A stretch of 64,000 bases of DNA from positions 538-64,537 of the forward strand of contig DEMD01000012.1 in the NCBI GenBank assembly GCA_002354735.1, in the 5' to 3' direction. This stretch comes from Gammaproteobacteria bacterium UBA2679 (GTDB taxonomy: Bacteria > Pseudomonadota > Gammaproteobacteria > Pseudomonadales > Oleiphilaceae). The notes beneath the pieces were generated by a model. That model did not search any database and had not been told where the DNA came from. It saw only the letters and a program-made list of their open reading frames with translations. The stretch's first letter is position 1, and each line of letters starts with the position of its first letter. Made by a program: the position numbers and the translations under genes. This document shows, one piece after another, positions 10,064 through 20,111 of this stretch.

Positions 10064-10876
10064 ATGGGTTTCCGGGCGCTATCCATTGTGTTCATCTTTT
10101 TGGGTCTGCTTTCCGCTTGCGCAACTGCGCCGGTTGAAGTTCTAAGTGAAAAAGAATATTACCAGCGCGCCAAGCGTGCCATCGATGCTGGTAATTTCGT
10201 TGAGGCTTCGGCGTATCTGGAGGATCTCGAGACCTACCACCCTTTCGGACGCTATGCAGAACAGGCTCAGCTGGATCTGATTTATGCCCGCTACAATTCG
10301 CTCCAGCCGGAGCTCGCCGCCAGTGCGGCCGATCGATTCATTCGGCTTCACCCTGATAGCGACCAAGTGGACTATGCTTACTATCTTAGAGGCCTGACCA
10401 ATTTCTACGCAGACGTAGGGCTGGGGCAGCGCTATTTGCCAGTGGACCCGAACTCACGAGACCCGGGCAAGGCTCGAGAAGCCTTTCGGGACTTTTCCAC
10501 GCTGGTTGAGCGCTTCCCGGCCAGCGATTATGCGGCTGATGCACGACAGCGCATGATAGCGATCAAGGAGCGTCTCGCGCAGCACGAACTATTCGTTGCC
10601 CGCTATTACGTTCGCCGTCAGGCCTTCATTGCAGCAGCTGCGAGGACCGCTTACGTGATTCAGAACCTACCACAGACTCAAGCCGTCGAGGAGGCCCTGA
10701 CGCTCCAGGTCGAGATCCTGCGAAAGCTTGGGCTCGACACGCAGGCGGCTGATACGCTGGCCGTTCTCGCGGCGAGCTATCCGAATAGTTCGGCATTTGA
10801 CAGCAGGATGCGATTCAAAGGCGGCCAACTGGTCGAGGAAGACAGGGATATCTTCAGCGTACTGAAAGTCGACTAG
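10064..10876 (+). CDS. bamD: Outer membrane protein assembly factor BamD
   Basis: BamD is an essential outer-membrane lipoprotein of the BAM complex; it helps recruit and fold beta-barrel substrates with BamA. The protein begins with a lipoprotein signal ending in the lipobox LLSAC and continues with TPR-like helical repeats (for example YYQRAKRAIDAGNFVEA and AAADRFIRLHPDS-like stretches). The start at 10064 (GGAAAG 8 bases upstream, 270 residues) gives a compact signal peptide. An ATG at 10013 would add 17 residues, including RRRRK, and cannot be excluded. Its stop abuts the pilS start codon, as in Pseudomonas. Confidence 0.92.
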   Translation: MGFRALSIVFIFLGLLSACATAPVEVLSEKEYYQRAKRAIDAGNFVEASAYLEDLETYHPFGRYAEQAQLDLIYARYNSLQPELAASAADRFIRLHPDSDQVDYAYYLRGLTNFYADVGLGQRYLPVDPNSRDPGKAREAFRDFSTLVERFPASDYAADARQRMIAIKERLAQHELFVARYYVRRQAFIAAAARTAYVIQNLPQTQAVEEALTLQVEILRKLGLDTQAADTLAVLAASYPNSSAFDSRMRFKGGQLVEEDRDIFSVLKVD

Positions 10877-12535
10877 ATGAATGAATTGCCCAGGTCGCTG
10901 GGCGGTTTTTACCTCGCTAACTCCGGGCCAGTAGACTCGTCTGCTTACCGAAAGCTCTTCAGGGTCTACAACAACTATCGCGTGGTTGTGGGCCTTATCC
11001 TCCTGGCGACTCTTCTGTTCCAATTCAATTCTGGAACACGCAGTTTCCTGAACCCGCTGTACTACCAGATTCTGGTTGCCAGTTACCTTGCCATCCATGT
11101 ATTCGTGGCACTGCTCCTTCTGGCCGGACTCCGACCCCGGATGGTACATGTTCTGGCATCCTTGCTGCTCGAGATCGGGCTTCTGGGCGGCATGCTGTTC
11201 TTCAGCTCTGGCGTGAACGGTGGTGTCGCCAGCCTGATCGTGATCAATGTCGCGGCGGGTTGCATGCTTCATCCTGGCAGGAAAGGTCTGTTGCTGGCGG
11301 CCACTGGTACGCTCGTCGTCATGGCCCAGGAGATCTACCGCTTTCTACTGTCAGAGAGTGAGTTGGACTCCGTCGTCGAGTCTGGCGTCTTCGGCATAGC
11401 TTATTTCACGGCAGCTGTCGTCATTCAAAATCTTTCTTCCCGTCTCATCAGCTCGGAAACACTTGCTCAAAGGCGAGCCTATGAAATTACCGAGCTTCAG
11501 ACGCTCAATCACCTGATCATTCAGCGTATGTTGACTGGCATCATAGTCACGAACCGGTCGCTTGAGGTGAAGCTGATGAACGAATCGACGCGAGCTATGC
11601 TGGGCATTCAGAATCAGCGGATTCCTGAAAGGCTACCGTCGGAAATTGCTGAGCGTCTGCTGCAGTGGAAGCACAATCCTGAGGTCACCACCGAACCCTT
11701 GCTGCCGTCGACTGCGGACCTCGGGCAGGCCCCTTTGCAGCTAAGCTTCGCCTATCTGGCCAAGAATCATAACCAGGACGTGCTGATATTCATCGAAGAC
11801 ACTAGCAAGGTGGTCATGAAGGCACAGCATCTCAAACTGGCTTCATTGGGTCGCCTCACTGCCAGTATCGCCCATGAAATCCGCAATCCTTTAGGGGCAG
11901 CGTCACATGCAGCGCAGCTCCTGAGCGAATCCGAAGATCTGAGCGAGCAGGACCGGAGTCTGAATGAGATTGTCCTGCGGCATGCGAGCCGCATGAATCG
12001 GGTAGTCGAAAACATTTTGCAGCTGTCGCGCAGTCGAAGTAGCAATATCGAAATGATTGAGCTGAACGAGTGGCTGAAGGAATTTATCAATGAATACAAG
12101 CGCTTCATGGCACCGGAGGCTGTTATAGAATTCGAAGTGAACAGTGGCGGAGACGCTGAACGCGCGATTGCCGGTCAGTTCGACTCTGGGCACCTTCACC
12201 AAATCTTGTCTAACCTGATGAACAACGCAGTGAAGTTTACCAAACTGCATTCAGGAGAGGGTTACTGCAAGGTGATACTCAGCGAGCTACAGTCGAGCCG
12301 ACAGGCAAGAATCTGCGTGGAAGACAGGGGCCCGGGACTGACCCCGGCGCAGCAGCAGAATATTTTCGAGCCCTTCTTCACGACCGACAAGAATGGGACC
12401 GGCCTCGGCCTCTACCTTAGTCGCGAACTTTGTCAGGCCAATCAGGCCCAGCTTACTTTCAGCAACCTGCCTGACGGCGGCGCACGATTCTGCCTGACAC
12501 TGTCTCACCCCAAACGCAAGGTCAGCGCCGAATGA
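10877..12535 (+). CDS. pilS: Two-component sensor histidine kinase PilS
   Basis: The membrane sensor phosphorylates PilR to switch on pilin (pilA) transcription in type IV pilus systems. The 552-residue protein has an N-terminal region with about six hydrophobic segments (roughly 35-190), a PAS-like linker, the dimerisation H-box SIAHEIRNPLGA with the phosphorylated histidine, an N-box (NLMNNAVKF) and the ATP-lid motif GTGLGLYLSREL. The ATG immediately follows the bamD TAG, and the stop overlaps the pilR start, so kinase and regulator are coupled. Identity rests on the topology and on the neighbouring pilR. Confidence 0.92.
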   Translation: MNELPRSLGGFYLANSGPVDSSAYRKLFRVYNNYRVVVGLILLATLLFQFNSGTRSFLNPLYYQILVASYLAIHVFVALLLLAGLRPRMVHVLASLLLEIGLLGGMLFFSSGVNGGVASLIVINVAAGCMLHPGRKGLLLAATGTLVVMAQEIYRFLLSESELDSVVESGVFGIAYFTAAVVIQNLSSRLISSETLAQRRAYEITELQTLNHLIIQRMLTGIIVTNRSLEVKLMNESTRAMLGIQNQRIPERLPSEIAERLLQWKHNPEVTTEPLLPSTADLGQAPLQLSFAYLAKNHNQDVLIFIEDTSKVVMKAQHLKLASLGRLTASIAHEIRNPLGAASHAAQLLSESEDLSEQDRSLNEIVLRHASRMNRVVENILQLSRSRSSNIEMIELNEWLKEFINEYKRFMAPEAVIEFEVNSGGDAERAIAGQFDSGHLHQILSNLMNNAVKFTKLHSGEGYCKVILSELQSSRQARICVEDRGPGLTPAQQQNIFEPFFTTDKNGTGLGLYLSRELCQANQAQLTFSNLPDGGARFCLTLSHPKRKVSAE

Positions 12536-13962
12536 AGGGCCGCATACTCGTTGTGGACGATGAGCCCGACATTCGGGCTCTGCTGGAGATAACGCTGGCC
12601 CGGATGGGCCTGGAAACGCGCGCAGCGGCAAGCGTAAGGGATGCTCGACAGTTTCTGGCGGATGAGACTTTCGATACCTGCCTGACCGATATGAACCTGC
12701 CTGATGGCAGCGGATTGGACCTTGTTGAGCATATCAGCAGTAATTACCCTAAGTTGCCGGTCGCTGTAATTACGGCATATGGCAGCGTGGACACCGCTAT
12801 TCTTGCATTGAAGGCTGGCGCGTTCGATTTCGTATCGAAGCCAGTTGAGCTGTCCCGGCTGAGGGCACTGGTAGAGCAGGCCCTGGCGCTAAACTCGGAG
12901 CAGCGAAAAGACTCCGGCCGAGGCTCAGGGATACTTGGTGAGTCGGCAGACATTCTGCGCTTGAATGCTCAAATCCAGAAGCTTGCGCGGAGTCAGGCAC
13001 CGGTTTATATCAGCGGCGAGAGCGGAAGCGGCAAGGAACTGGTTGCACGAGCGCTTCACAACCTTGGCCCGCGAGCCGAGGGGCCCTTCGTACCCGTCAA
13101 CTGTGGCGCAATTCCGCCAGACCTGATGGAAGGTGAATTCTTTGGCCATCGCAAAGGCGCCTTTACTGGCGCTATGGATTCCAAGGAGGGTTTATTCCAG
13201 GCAGCACACGGCGGCACGCTGTTTCTTGACGAAGTAGCTGATCTGCCGCTGAGCATGCAGGTCAAGTTACTGCGCGCGATACAGGAGAAAGCCATCAGGA
13301 AGATTGGTGAGCAGACTGAAATCCCTGTGGATATCCGTATTCTCAGCGCCACCCATAAAGCCCTGCACCTAGAGGTGGAGAGCGGGCGATTCCGGCAGGA
13401 TCTCTATTATCGCATCAACGTTATAGAACTTCAGGTACCTCCCCTGCGGCAACGCAAGAGCGATATCCCGTTGCTCGCCAATGCCCTGCTAAACAAGATT
13501 TCGGCGCTGCACGGCAGTAAGGCACCAAAACTCGCTTCAGATGCGCTGGAGAAGCTGTGTTCCTATACGTATCCAGGCAATGTGAGAGAGCTTGAAAACC
13601 TATTGGAACGCGCCGCGACCTTGTGCGAAGGTAACGTGATTAACGCCAGTGATATCCATTTCAGCCATGCTGTGGAGGGTACAGCTGCTGTACCGACGCC
13701 ACCGAGACGTGACGAAGCACTACAACATGAAGAGCCCGTGGACTTGACGCCGCCCCTTGAAAGCGCGGCCAGAACTGGTGGGCGACCGGCGCCTCAAGGT
13801 GATGCTACAGACAATCTCGAGGCCTATCTGGAGCAATTGGAGCGTCGCGAGATCGAAAAGGCGCTTGAAGCCAACCGCTGGAACAAGACAGCTGCAGCGA
13901 AGCAGCTTGGTATCAGCTTTCGGGCGCTGCGATATCGGCTCAAGAAACTGAACCTCGAATAA
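12532..13962 (+). CDS. pilR: Sigma-54-dependent response regulator PilR
   Basis: An NtrC-family activator that, when phosphorylated by PilS, opens sigma-54 promoters, classically that of pilA. The 476-residue protein shows a receiver domain with D53 as the likely phosphoacceptor (LTDMNLPDGSG), a AAA+ domain with Walker A GESGSGKE and the sigma-54 contact loop GAFTGA, and a C-terminal Fis-type helix-turn-helix (KTAAAKQLGISFRALRYRL). A Pro/Glu-rich linker of about 60 residues separates AAA+ and HTH. It overlaps pilS by 4 bases. No minor pilin genes follow; ispH is next, on the opposite strand. Confidence 0.94.
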   Translation: MKGRILVVDDEPDIRALLEITLARMGLETRAAASVRDARQFLADETFDTCLTDMNLPDGSGLDLVEHISSNYPKLPVAVITAYGSVDTAILALKAGAFDFVSKPVELSRLRALVEQALALNSEQRKDSGRGSGILGESADILRLNAQIQKLARSQAPVYISGESGSGKELVARALHNLGPRAEGPFVPVNCGAIPPDLMEGEFFGHRKGAFTGAMDSKEGLFQAAHGGTLFLDEVADLPLSMQVKLLRAIQEKAIRKIGEQTEIPVDIRILSATHKALHLEVESGRFRQDLYYRINVIELQVPPLRQRKSDIPLLANALLNKISALHGSKAPKLASDALEKLCSYTYPGNVRELENLLERAATLCEGNVINASDIHFSHAVEGTAAVPTPPRRDEALQHEEPVDLTPPLESAARTGGRPAPQGDATDNLEAYLEQLERREIEKALEANRWNKTAAAKQLGISFRALRYRLKKLNLE

Positions 13963-13989
13963 CACAGCGTTTAAAGCGCCGACAGCTAG

Positions 13990-14940
13990 TTAGTCTTCGA
14001 CTTCCGTGAGACGGAGCTCTTTAGGCATGGAAAACACGATGTTTTCGGGTTTGCCCTCCAGCTCTACCGGCGCGCTGCCTCCCAGCTCAATGAGACGCTT
14101 GATGACAGCCTGGACCAGAATTTCTGGCGCGGAAGCCCCTGCCGTCACACCAATGGCTTCTTTCCCCTCGACCCAGGCTGCCTGGATCTCGTCCGGTCCG
14201 TCGATAAGATAAGCCTGCGTACCAGTGCGCTCTGCCAATTCGCGCAGACGATTGCTGTTCGAGCTGTTGACGGAACCGACCACGAGCACCAGGTCACAAC
14301 GATCGGCGAGCGAGCGCACGGCATCCTGACGGTTCTGGGTCGCATAGCAGATGTCGTCTTTCCGCGGACCATGGATGAGCGGGAAGCGCACTCGAAGCGC
14401 ATCTATGATCCGGGCTGTATCATCCATCGATAGTGTGGTCTGGGTGACGTAGGCGAGTTTGTCCGGCTGTGCGACCTGAAGTTTTTCAACATCGGCCTCA
14501 CATTCTACGAGATGAATGGCCCCACCCTGTGAGGTGTCGTATTGACCCATGGTACCTTCGACTTCGGGATGTCCCTCGTGTCCGATCAACACGCACTCGA
14601 AACCATCGCGAGCATATTTGGTCACCTCGATATGCACCTTCGTGACCAGGGGACAAGTTGCATCGAAAATCTTTAGCTGCCGTTTGTCGGCCTCCTGCCT
14701 GACGGCCTGCGATACGCCGTGAGCGCTGAAGATTACCAGTGCGTCGTCCGGCACCTCCTCAAGCTCGTCTACAAAAATGGCGCCTCGCTTCTTGAGGTCA
14801 TCGACTACAAAACGATTATGCACGACTTCGTGACGCACATAGATGGGCGCGCCGAAGACTTCGAGGGCGCGGTTGACGATCTCGATCGCCCGATCGACCC
14901 CGGCACAGAATCCACGGGGGTTCGCTAATTTGATGTCCAT
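13990..14940 (-). CDS. ispH: 4-hydroxy-3-methylbut-2-enyl diphosphate reductase
   Basis: The iron-sulfur enzyme makes IPP and DMAPP in the last step of the MEP isoprenoid pathway. The 316-residue protein starts [15 protein letters not shown] at 14940, with GAGG upstream; longer frames run into fkpB without homology. Cluster-ligand cysteines are visible in GFCAGV, ATCPLV and [10 protein letters not shown]. The substrate-binding SSNSNRL motif is present. It is the last gene of murJ-ribF-ileS-lspA-fkpB-ispH, 31 bases after fkpB, and convergent with pilR. Confidence 0.96.
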   Translation of the reverse strand: MDIKLANPRGFCAGVDRAIEIVNRALEVFGAPIYVRHEVVHNRFVVDDLKKRGAIFVDELEEVPDDALVIFSAHGVSQAVRQEADKRQLKIFDATCPLVTKVHIEVTKYARDGFECVLIGHEGHPEVEGTMGQYDTSQGGAIHLVECEADVEKLQVAQPDKLAYVTQTTLSMDDTARIIDALRVRFPLIHGPRKDDICYATQNRQDAVRSLADRCDLVLVVGSVNSSNSNRLRELAERTGTQAYLIDGPDEIQAAWVEGKEAIGVTAGASAPEILVQAVIKRLIELGGSAPVELEGKPENIVFSMPKELRLTEVED

Positions 14941-14971
14941 ATTGACCTCGATGATGCCTTGATACCGTGGA

Positions 14972-15487
14972 TTAGTTGAGCGTTCGCGAACCCACACCAT
15001 CGTCTTCGACGTGCAGGATGTCGACGCGGAAGCGCAAGGTTTGGCCCGCCAGCGGATGATTGAAGTCAATCACCACTTCGTCGTCACGGACTTCACTGAC
15101 CACACCAGGCACTTCAGCCTTGGCAGCGTCTGCAAACGACAGCACCATGCCTGGTCGCAGAACGGCATCCTCACCCTCCTGTGCTGGTGCAGAATCGTCC
15201 GGCAGGACAGTCGCACCGAGCTGATCGAAGTGTGAGCGACTGAACGTTTGGAGGTTGTTCGGGTTGCGCATACCGAAGGCTTTTTCTGGGGGGACTAAAA
15301 ACGATTTTTGCTCACCCGCCTGCATACCGCGGATCAGGCTCTCGAAGCCTTCAGGCAATGTGCCGTCCCCAAATACAAAGACGCCAGGCCTTGAGTCGAA
15401 GGTTGAATCGATCAGCTGGCCATCTTCGAGCGCGAGCTCGAAGTGCATCGTTATTCGTCGACCTTCGCTAACAAATTGTTCGTTCAT
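14972..15487 (-). CDS. fkpB: FKBP-type peptidyl-prolyl cis-trans isomerase (SlpA-like)
   Basis: A 171-residue cytosolic SlpA/FkpB-family prolyl isomerase and chaperone. The FKBP half begins [19 protein letters not shown] and contains [23 protein letters not shown]. The insert-in-flap domain follows the [11 protein letters not shown] segment, and the chain returns to the FKBP fold at [16 protein letters not shown], a strongly conserved SlpA signature. It lies between lspA and ispH, a gene order widely conserved in gammaproteobacteria. Confidence 0.93.
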   Translation of the reverse strand: MNEQFVSEGRRITMHFELALEDGQLIDSTFDSRPGVFVFGDGTLPEGFESLIRGMQAGEQKSFLVPPEKAFGMRNPNNLQTFSRSHFDQLGATVLPDDSAPAQEGEDAVLRPGMVLSFADAAKAEVPGVVSEVRDDEVVIDFNHPLAGQTLRFRVDILHVEDDGVGSRTLN

Positions 15488-15542
15488 TTATTCACCATGT
15501 TATCACTGTTGGCGAGAGACTGCTCAAGGCGCTCAGGCCGGC

Positions 15543-16085
15543 TCAGGTATGCCGCTCTTCGGCCTGATCAGGCTCAGCAGCTGATCCACCCCTGAAAACA
15601 TCGATCACCATCATCACTGCACCAATTGATATGGCCGAATCAGCGATATTGAAGGCGGGCCAGCTATAGGACCCATAATAGAGGTGGATAAAGTCCACTA
15701 CATAGCCGTGGACGATGCGGTCGTAGACATTGCCGATGGCACCACCGAGCACGAGCGCCAGAGCAATCGCCAGCCAGGTCTCGTGCCGCTTCAGGCGGCC
15801 GAGCCATGTCAGGAGAACGGCACTGATGGCTATTGCCAACACGATAAAGAACCAACGCTGCCAACCGCCTGCGCTCGCAAGAAAACTGAATGCGGCACCA
15901 GTATTATGCAGCAGCGTCAGGTTGAAATATGGAATGACTGGCACCGGAGTGGCGTAATCCAGCCAGGCCGTCGCCATCGCCTTTGTTGACAGGTCGAAAA
16001 TGATGACGGCCAACGTGAGCCAGAGCCAGCGGCGCTGACCTGCGCCTCGCTCATCTGCAGAACCGGGAGCCATGGTATCAGGCAT
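15543..16085 (-). CDS. lspA: Lipoprotein signal peptidase (signal peptidase II)
   Basis: This inner-membrane aspartyl protease cuts the signal peptide from prolipoproteins after diacylglyceryl transfer. The 180-residue protein has four hydrophobic segments and both catalytic motifs: GNVYDR and FNIADS, each with its aspartate. I chose the ATG at 16085, which overlaps the end of ileS by 8 bases and has AGGTGAG about 12 bases upstream; the ATG at 16073 is an alternative. A longer frame upstream lies inside ileS and is not homologous. BamD and PilP encoded in this window are among its expected substrates. Confidence 0.94.
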   Translation of the reverse strand: MPDTMAPGSADERGAGQRRWLWLTLAVIIFDLSTKAMATAWLDYATPVPVIPYFNLTLLHNTGAAFSFLASAGGWQRWFFIVLAIAISAVLLTWLGRLKRHETWLAIALALVLGGAIGNVYDRIVHGYVVDFIHLYYGSYSWPAFNIADSAISIGAVMMVIDVFRGGSAAEPDQAEERHT

Positions 16086-19026
16086 AATGACGGTGCTCAC
16101 CTGATCCCTCACCTGCATCAGCCTTGACGTTCTCGATGCATCTGTTGCAGAGGTCACTGGCGTCTTCAATGCCAGCGACCTGGCTGCGTCCCTTGCTGCC
16201 CACCTCCGGCCGGTGATGCCAGCATCTGGCGCATTTCTCATAGTCACTCGGCCTGATGACGACTCGAAGTCCTGGATATTCCGTAGCCATGGTCTGGGCT
16301 TCGAGCTCACTCGCCGACAGTGATTCAATTGTGTGCAAACGAACCTCGGAAGTGAGCAGGACGAAGCGCAACTCGGACAGAATAGGCTCCAGCAGCGCAT
16401 ACTCGCTCGAGGCGCAGTAGAGATCGATTTCGGTCGTGAGTGAGCCCTTGATCTGTCCCTGCTTGCGACTGTCTTCAAGCGCCTTGTTCACGGCCGACTT
16501 GATTTGCAGGACTCTCTGCCAGAAATCCGCACCGGCTGCTTCTGCCGCCTGGCCTGAGGCTTCTTCAAGTGAAGAAAGGCCCTCGTAGTAATCAGTAAGG
16601 AACACACTGGCAACAGTGGCATCTTCCGTCGTCTTGGGTAGGAAGGCCCACAGTTCGTCGGCTGTGAACGACAGTATTGGTGCCATCCAACGCACCAGCG
16701 CGTGCGCCAGATGATAGAGCGCCGTCTGCGCAGAGCGTCGAGCCTGACTATTGCTCGCAGTGGTGTATTGTCGATCCTTCACGACATCCAGATAGAAACT
16801 GCCCAGTTCTATCGCACAGAAATTGTGCATCTTCTGATACACCTGAACGAAATTGTACTGAGCGTAGGATTCCTGGATCTCTGTTTGAACACGATGGGCT
16901 TCCCCAACGATCCAGCGGTCGAGCGCAACGAGCTGATCCAAGGGCATCAGGTGCTGTTCAGGGTCGAAGCCTTTGAGGTTAGCCAGCAGGAAGCGCGCGG
17001 TGTTGCGTATCCGTCGGTAGGCATCTGTGGTCCTGTTGAGGATATTCTTGGACACGGCCATTTCCGCGCTGTAGTCAGTAGCAGCTACCCAGAGTCGGAG
17101 TATGTCCGCGCCCAGTGTGCCGTAGACTTCCTGCGGCTCTATGCCGTTACCGAGCGACTTGGACATTTTGCGGCCCTGCTCGTCGACGGTGAAGCCGTGC
17201 GTCAGCACCTGCTTATACGGCGCGGTGCCACGCATAGCTACGCTGGTCTTCAGCGATGACTGGAACCAGCCGCGATGCTGGTCAGAGCCTTCAAGGTACA
17301 TATCAACCGGCAGACCGCCGAGTTCCTTGCGGGCTTCGATGACCGCAGTGTGAGTCACACCCGAATCAAACCAGACGTCGAGGGTGTCGGTTACTTTCTC
17401 ATAATTTGCAGCGTCATCACCAAGGAGCGTCGCCGGATCAAGTTTCCACCAGATATCGATGCCGCCCTCTTCGACGAGCTTCGCCACCGCTTCGGTGAGC
17501 GCTTCGGTATCCGGATGCAGCTCCTGCGTTTCCTTGTGAACGAAGAAGGTAATTGGCGTGCCCCAGGTCCGCTGACGGGAAATACACCAGTCCGGGCTTT
17601 GCTCGAACATGCCCTCGATTCGGTTCCGGCCCCAGCCTGGCACCCACTTCACCTGCTTGATTTCTTCAAGCGCAGCCGCACGCAAACCGGCCTTGTCCAT
17701 ACTGATGAACCATTGCGGGGTAGCACGGTAGATCAGTGGCGTTTTCGTGCGCCAGCAATGGGCGTAGCTATGGGTTACCTTGCCGTGATTGATCAGGTTG
17801 CCATGGTCCTGCAATGCGCCGATGACCGCTTCGTCGACTTTGTAGACGTGCATACCAGCGAATAGCTCGACTGAGTCCCGGTAGTACCCTTTGTCATCGA
17901 TGGGGTTGATCGTTTCGATGCCGTAGGTGCGACACACATTGAAGTCGTCTACGCCATGATCAGGCGCAGTGTGAACTGCGCCTGTACCGGCTTCGAGCGT
18001 CACATGCTCACCCAGCAGAATTGGGATCTCGCGATCATAGATTGGATGGCTAAAGATGAGCCCGTCGAGATCGGCGCCAAGACAGCGGGCTTTCAAGGTC
18101 AGGCTGGCAAACTTGCAGCGCGCATTGACCGCAGCTTCGAGGCCGGTGGCAAACACGAGGTAGCGTGAGGTATCAGCATCCTTTTCCAGAACTTCATACA
18201 GGCCATATTCGATATCGGCATGCAGAGAGACCGCCAGTGAGGCCGGGATGGTCCAGGGGGTCGTGGTCCAGATCAGTACGGCCGGGGTCTTTGTAGCATC
18301 GAAGCCTTCAGCATCGAGCGTACCCGGCTCAGCAAGGCTCGACTTCGCAAACGCATCGAACACGCTTGAAGACACGCGTGCAGGATAGGCCACGTCGATG
18401 GTATTGGAAGTCTTGTCCTGATATTCAACTTCGGCCTCGGCTAGCGCGGAACCGCCGACCACTGACCAGTACACTGGCTTGAAGCCTTTCTGCAAATGTC
18501 CGCTAACGGCTATGCGACCAAGCGCGCGAATGATGTTGGCTTCTGTACCAAAGTCCATGGTCAGGTAAGGATTGTTCCACTCTCCGAATATACCGAGCCG
18601 GATAAAGTCCTTCTTCTGTCCTTCGATCTGCTTGGCAGCATATTCGCGGCAATGCTGTCGGAAACTCGCATGGTCGACTTTGTCGCCAGCCTTGCCGATC
18701 ATGGTTTCTACCTTGTGCTCGATAGGCAGACCATGGCAGTCCCAGCCGGGGATATATGGACTTTCGTAACCGGCAAAGCCTTTACTCTTGACGATGATGT
18801 CCTTGAGGATCTTGTTGACTGCATGCCCGAGGTGGATGCTGCCATTTGCGTACGGGGGACCATCATGCAGCAGGAAGCGTGGCCGACCCTGCCCCCGCTC
18901 TCGCATGGCCTGATACAGATCAATCCGCGCCCATTCCGCAAGCCGCTCAGGCTCACGCTGCGGCAGATTGCCGCGCATGGGGAACTCCGTATCAGGGAGG
19001 TTCAGCGTGTGTTTGTAGTCACTCAT
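16078..19026 (-). CDS. ileS: Isoleucyl-tRNA synthetase
   Basis: The class I synthetase charges tRNA-Ile. The 982-residue protein has the HIGH-type motif ([11 protein letters not shown], about residue 68), a CP1 editing domain that hydrolyses misacylated valine, the KMSKS loop ([10 protein letters not shown]), the anticodon-binding domain, and a C-terminal zinc-binding segment with CARCWHH and CNRC. This is the bacterial type 1 arrangement, so sensitivity to mupirocin would be expected by family. It starts one base after the ribF stop and overlaps lspA. Confidence 0.97.
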   Translation of the reverse strand: MSDYKHTLNLPDTEFPMRGNLPQREPERLAEWARIDLYQAMRERGQGRPRFLLHDGPPYANGSIHLGHAVNKILKDIIVKSKGFAGYESPYIPGWDCHGLPIEHKVETMIGKAGDKVDHASFRQHCREYAAKQIEGQKKDFIRLGIFGEWNNPYLTMDFGTEANIIRALGRIAVSGHLQKGFKPVYWSVVGGSALAEAEVEYQDKTSNTIDVAYPARVSSSVFDAFAKSSLAEPGTLDAEGFDATKTPAVLIWTTTPWTIPASLAVSLHADIEYGLYEVLEKDADTSRYLVFATGLEAAVNARCKFASLTLKARCLGADLDGLIFSHPIYDREIPILLGEHVTLEAGTGAVHTAPDHGVDDFNVCRTYGIETINPIDDKGYYRDSVELFAGMHVYKVDEAVIGALQDHGNLINHGKVTHSYAHCWRTKTPLIYRATPQWFISMDKAGLRAAALEEIKQVKWVPGWGRNRIEGMFEQSPDWCISRQRTWGTPITFFVHKETQELHPDTEALTEAVAKLVEEGGIDIWWKLDPATLLGDDAANYEKVTDTLDVWFDSGVTHTAVIEARKELGGLPVDMYLEGSDQHRGWFQSSLKTSVAMRGTAPYKQVLTHGFTVDEQGRKMSKSLGNGIEPQEVYGTLGADILRLWVAATDYSAEMAVSKNILNRTTDAYRRIRNTARFLLANLKGFDPEQHLMPLDQLVALDRWIVGEAHRVQTEIQESYAQYNFVQVYQKMHNFCAIELGSFYLDVVKDRQYTTASNSQARRSAQTALYHLAHALVRWMAPILSFTADELWAFLPKTTEDATVASVFLTDYYEGLSSLEEASGQAAEAAGADFWQRVLQIKSAVNKALEDSRKQGQIKGSLTTEIDLYCASSEYALLEPILSELRFVLLTSEVRLHTIESLSASELEAQTMATEYPGLRVVIRPSDYEKCARCWHHRPEVGSKGRSQVAGIEDASDLCNRCIENVKADAGEGSGEHRHYA

Positions 19027-19027
19027 A

Positions 19028-20011
19028 TCAATTGGCCACCTGCTTCCAGTATGCTTTCGCGCTGGCTATGTCCAGCGCGATCTGCTGTTTCAGTTGTTCA
19101 ATATTCTCGAAGGCAGTTTCACTTCGTAATTTCTTCCGGAATTCCACTTCGATCATCTGCCCGTAGAGATCTCCGCTCCAGTCCAGCAGGTGGACTTCCA
19201 GAAAGTAATGCTGGCTGCCATCGCTACGAATCTTGTCCACAGTAGGTCGACTACCAATATTCGCGACGGCGGAGAGCCAACTCGTGGACCCGGCCAGCCG
19301 AACTCTTGTGCAGAATACGCCTGTAAGCGCTGGTCGCTTTTGCAGCACGACGTTGGCCGTCGGTGCGCCTATCGTACGCCCCAGCTGACGACCGAAACTG
19401 ACCCGCCCCAGCTTTCGATACGGCCGCCCCAGCAGTTTCTCTGCCGCGTCGAGATCACCCTGCGCAAATAGCGACCTTATTCTCGTGCTGGACACGCGCT
19501 GACCGCCTACTGTGATCGTCTCACTGGCTTCGACGCCAAAGCCACTGCCATCAGCATAAAGCTGCCGCTGGCCGTAAGCAGCCAGGTGTGAAAAGCTGCC
19601 AGCACGGTCACTGCCGTATCGAAAGTCATCGCCGATGACCAGATACCTCAAACCCAGGCCCTTGACGAGAACATTACCCACGAAATCATTCGCAGATCGC
19701 TGCTGCAGCGATCGGTTGAACGGCAGGCAATAGAGACAGTCGAGCTCATAGCCCTGCATCGCATTGAACTTTTCCCGCAGATCCATGATCCGGCCGGGCG
19801 CCCGCGGTCCCTGGAAGAATTCTTTCGGCTGCGGCTCGAAGACAATAGCCACCCGCGCCGCACCCGGATAAGCCTTGGCGCGATCAATAACTCGCTCAAT
19901 CAGGGCCTGATGACCGTGATGAACACCGTCAAAATTGCCAATCGTGGCGACGCTTCCATGGGCCGTCAGACGGCGCGCCAGATCACTGGTAGTATCTCGG
20001 ATCAGGATCAT
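19028..20011 (-). CDS. ribF: Bifunctional riboflavin kinase / FMN adenylyltransferase
   Basis: The enzyme turns riboflavin into FMN and then FAD. The 327-residue protein has an N-terminal adenylyltransferase domain with [14 protein letters not shown] (about 24-37) and a C-terminal kinase domain with the typical [19 protein letters not shown] segment and [10 protein letters not shown]. It sits between murJ and ileS as in many gammaproteobacteria. With ribD, ribBA and ribH at 31.8-34.6 kb it uses the riboflavin made there. Confidence 0.96.
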   Translation of the reverse strand: MILIRDTTSDLARRLTAHGSVATIGNFDGVHHGHQALIERVIDRAKAYPGAARVAIVFEPQPKEFFQGPRAPGRIMDLREKFNAMQGYELDCLYCLPFNRSLQQRSANDFVGNVLVKGLGLRYLVIGDDFRYGSDRAGSFSHLAAYGQRQLYADGSGFGVEASETITVGGQRVSSTRIRSLFAQGDLDAAEKLLGRPYRKLGRVSFGRQLGRTIGAPTANVVLQKRPALTGVFCTRVRLAGSTSWLSAVANIGSRPTVDKIRSDGSQHYFLEVHLLDWSGDLYGQMIEVEFRKKLRSETAFENIEQLKQQIALDIASAKAYWKQVAN

Positions 20012-20111
20012 TCAGAGCTCATCGGATAGCGTATCGAATAAATTGCGGGCAAGCGAATCCGGCAAAACGCCAGATTATAAGATAGCCAGGCAGTGTGAAG
20101 CCAGCTTCCGC

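Noticed and set aside
14941..15069. N-terminal extension of ispH into fkpB
   Set aside because: The extra residues lack homology and the ATG at 14940 has a good ribosome-binding site and the usual IspH start.
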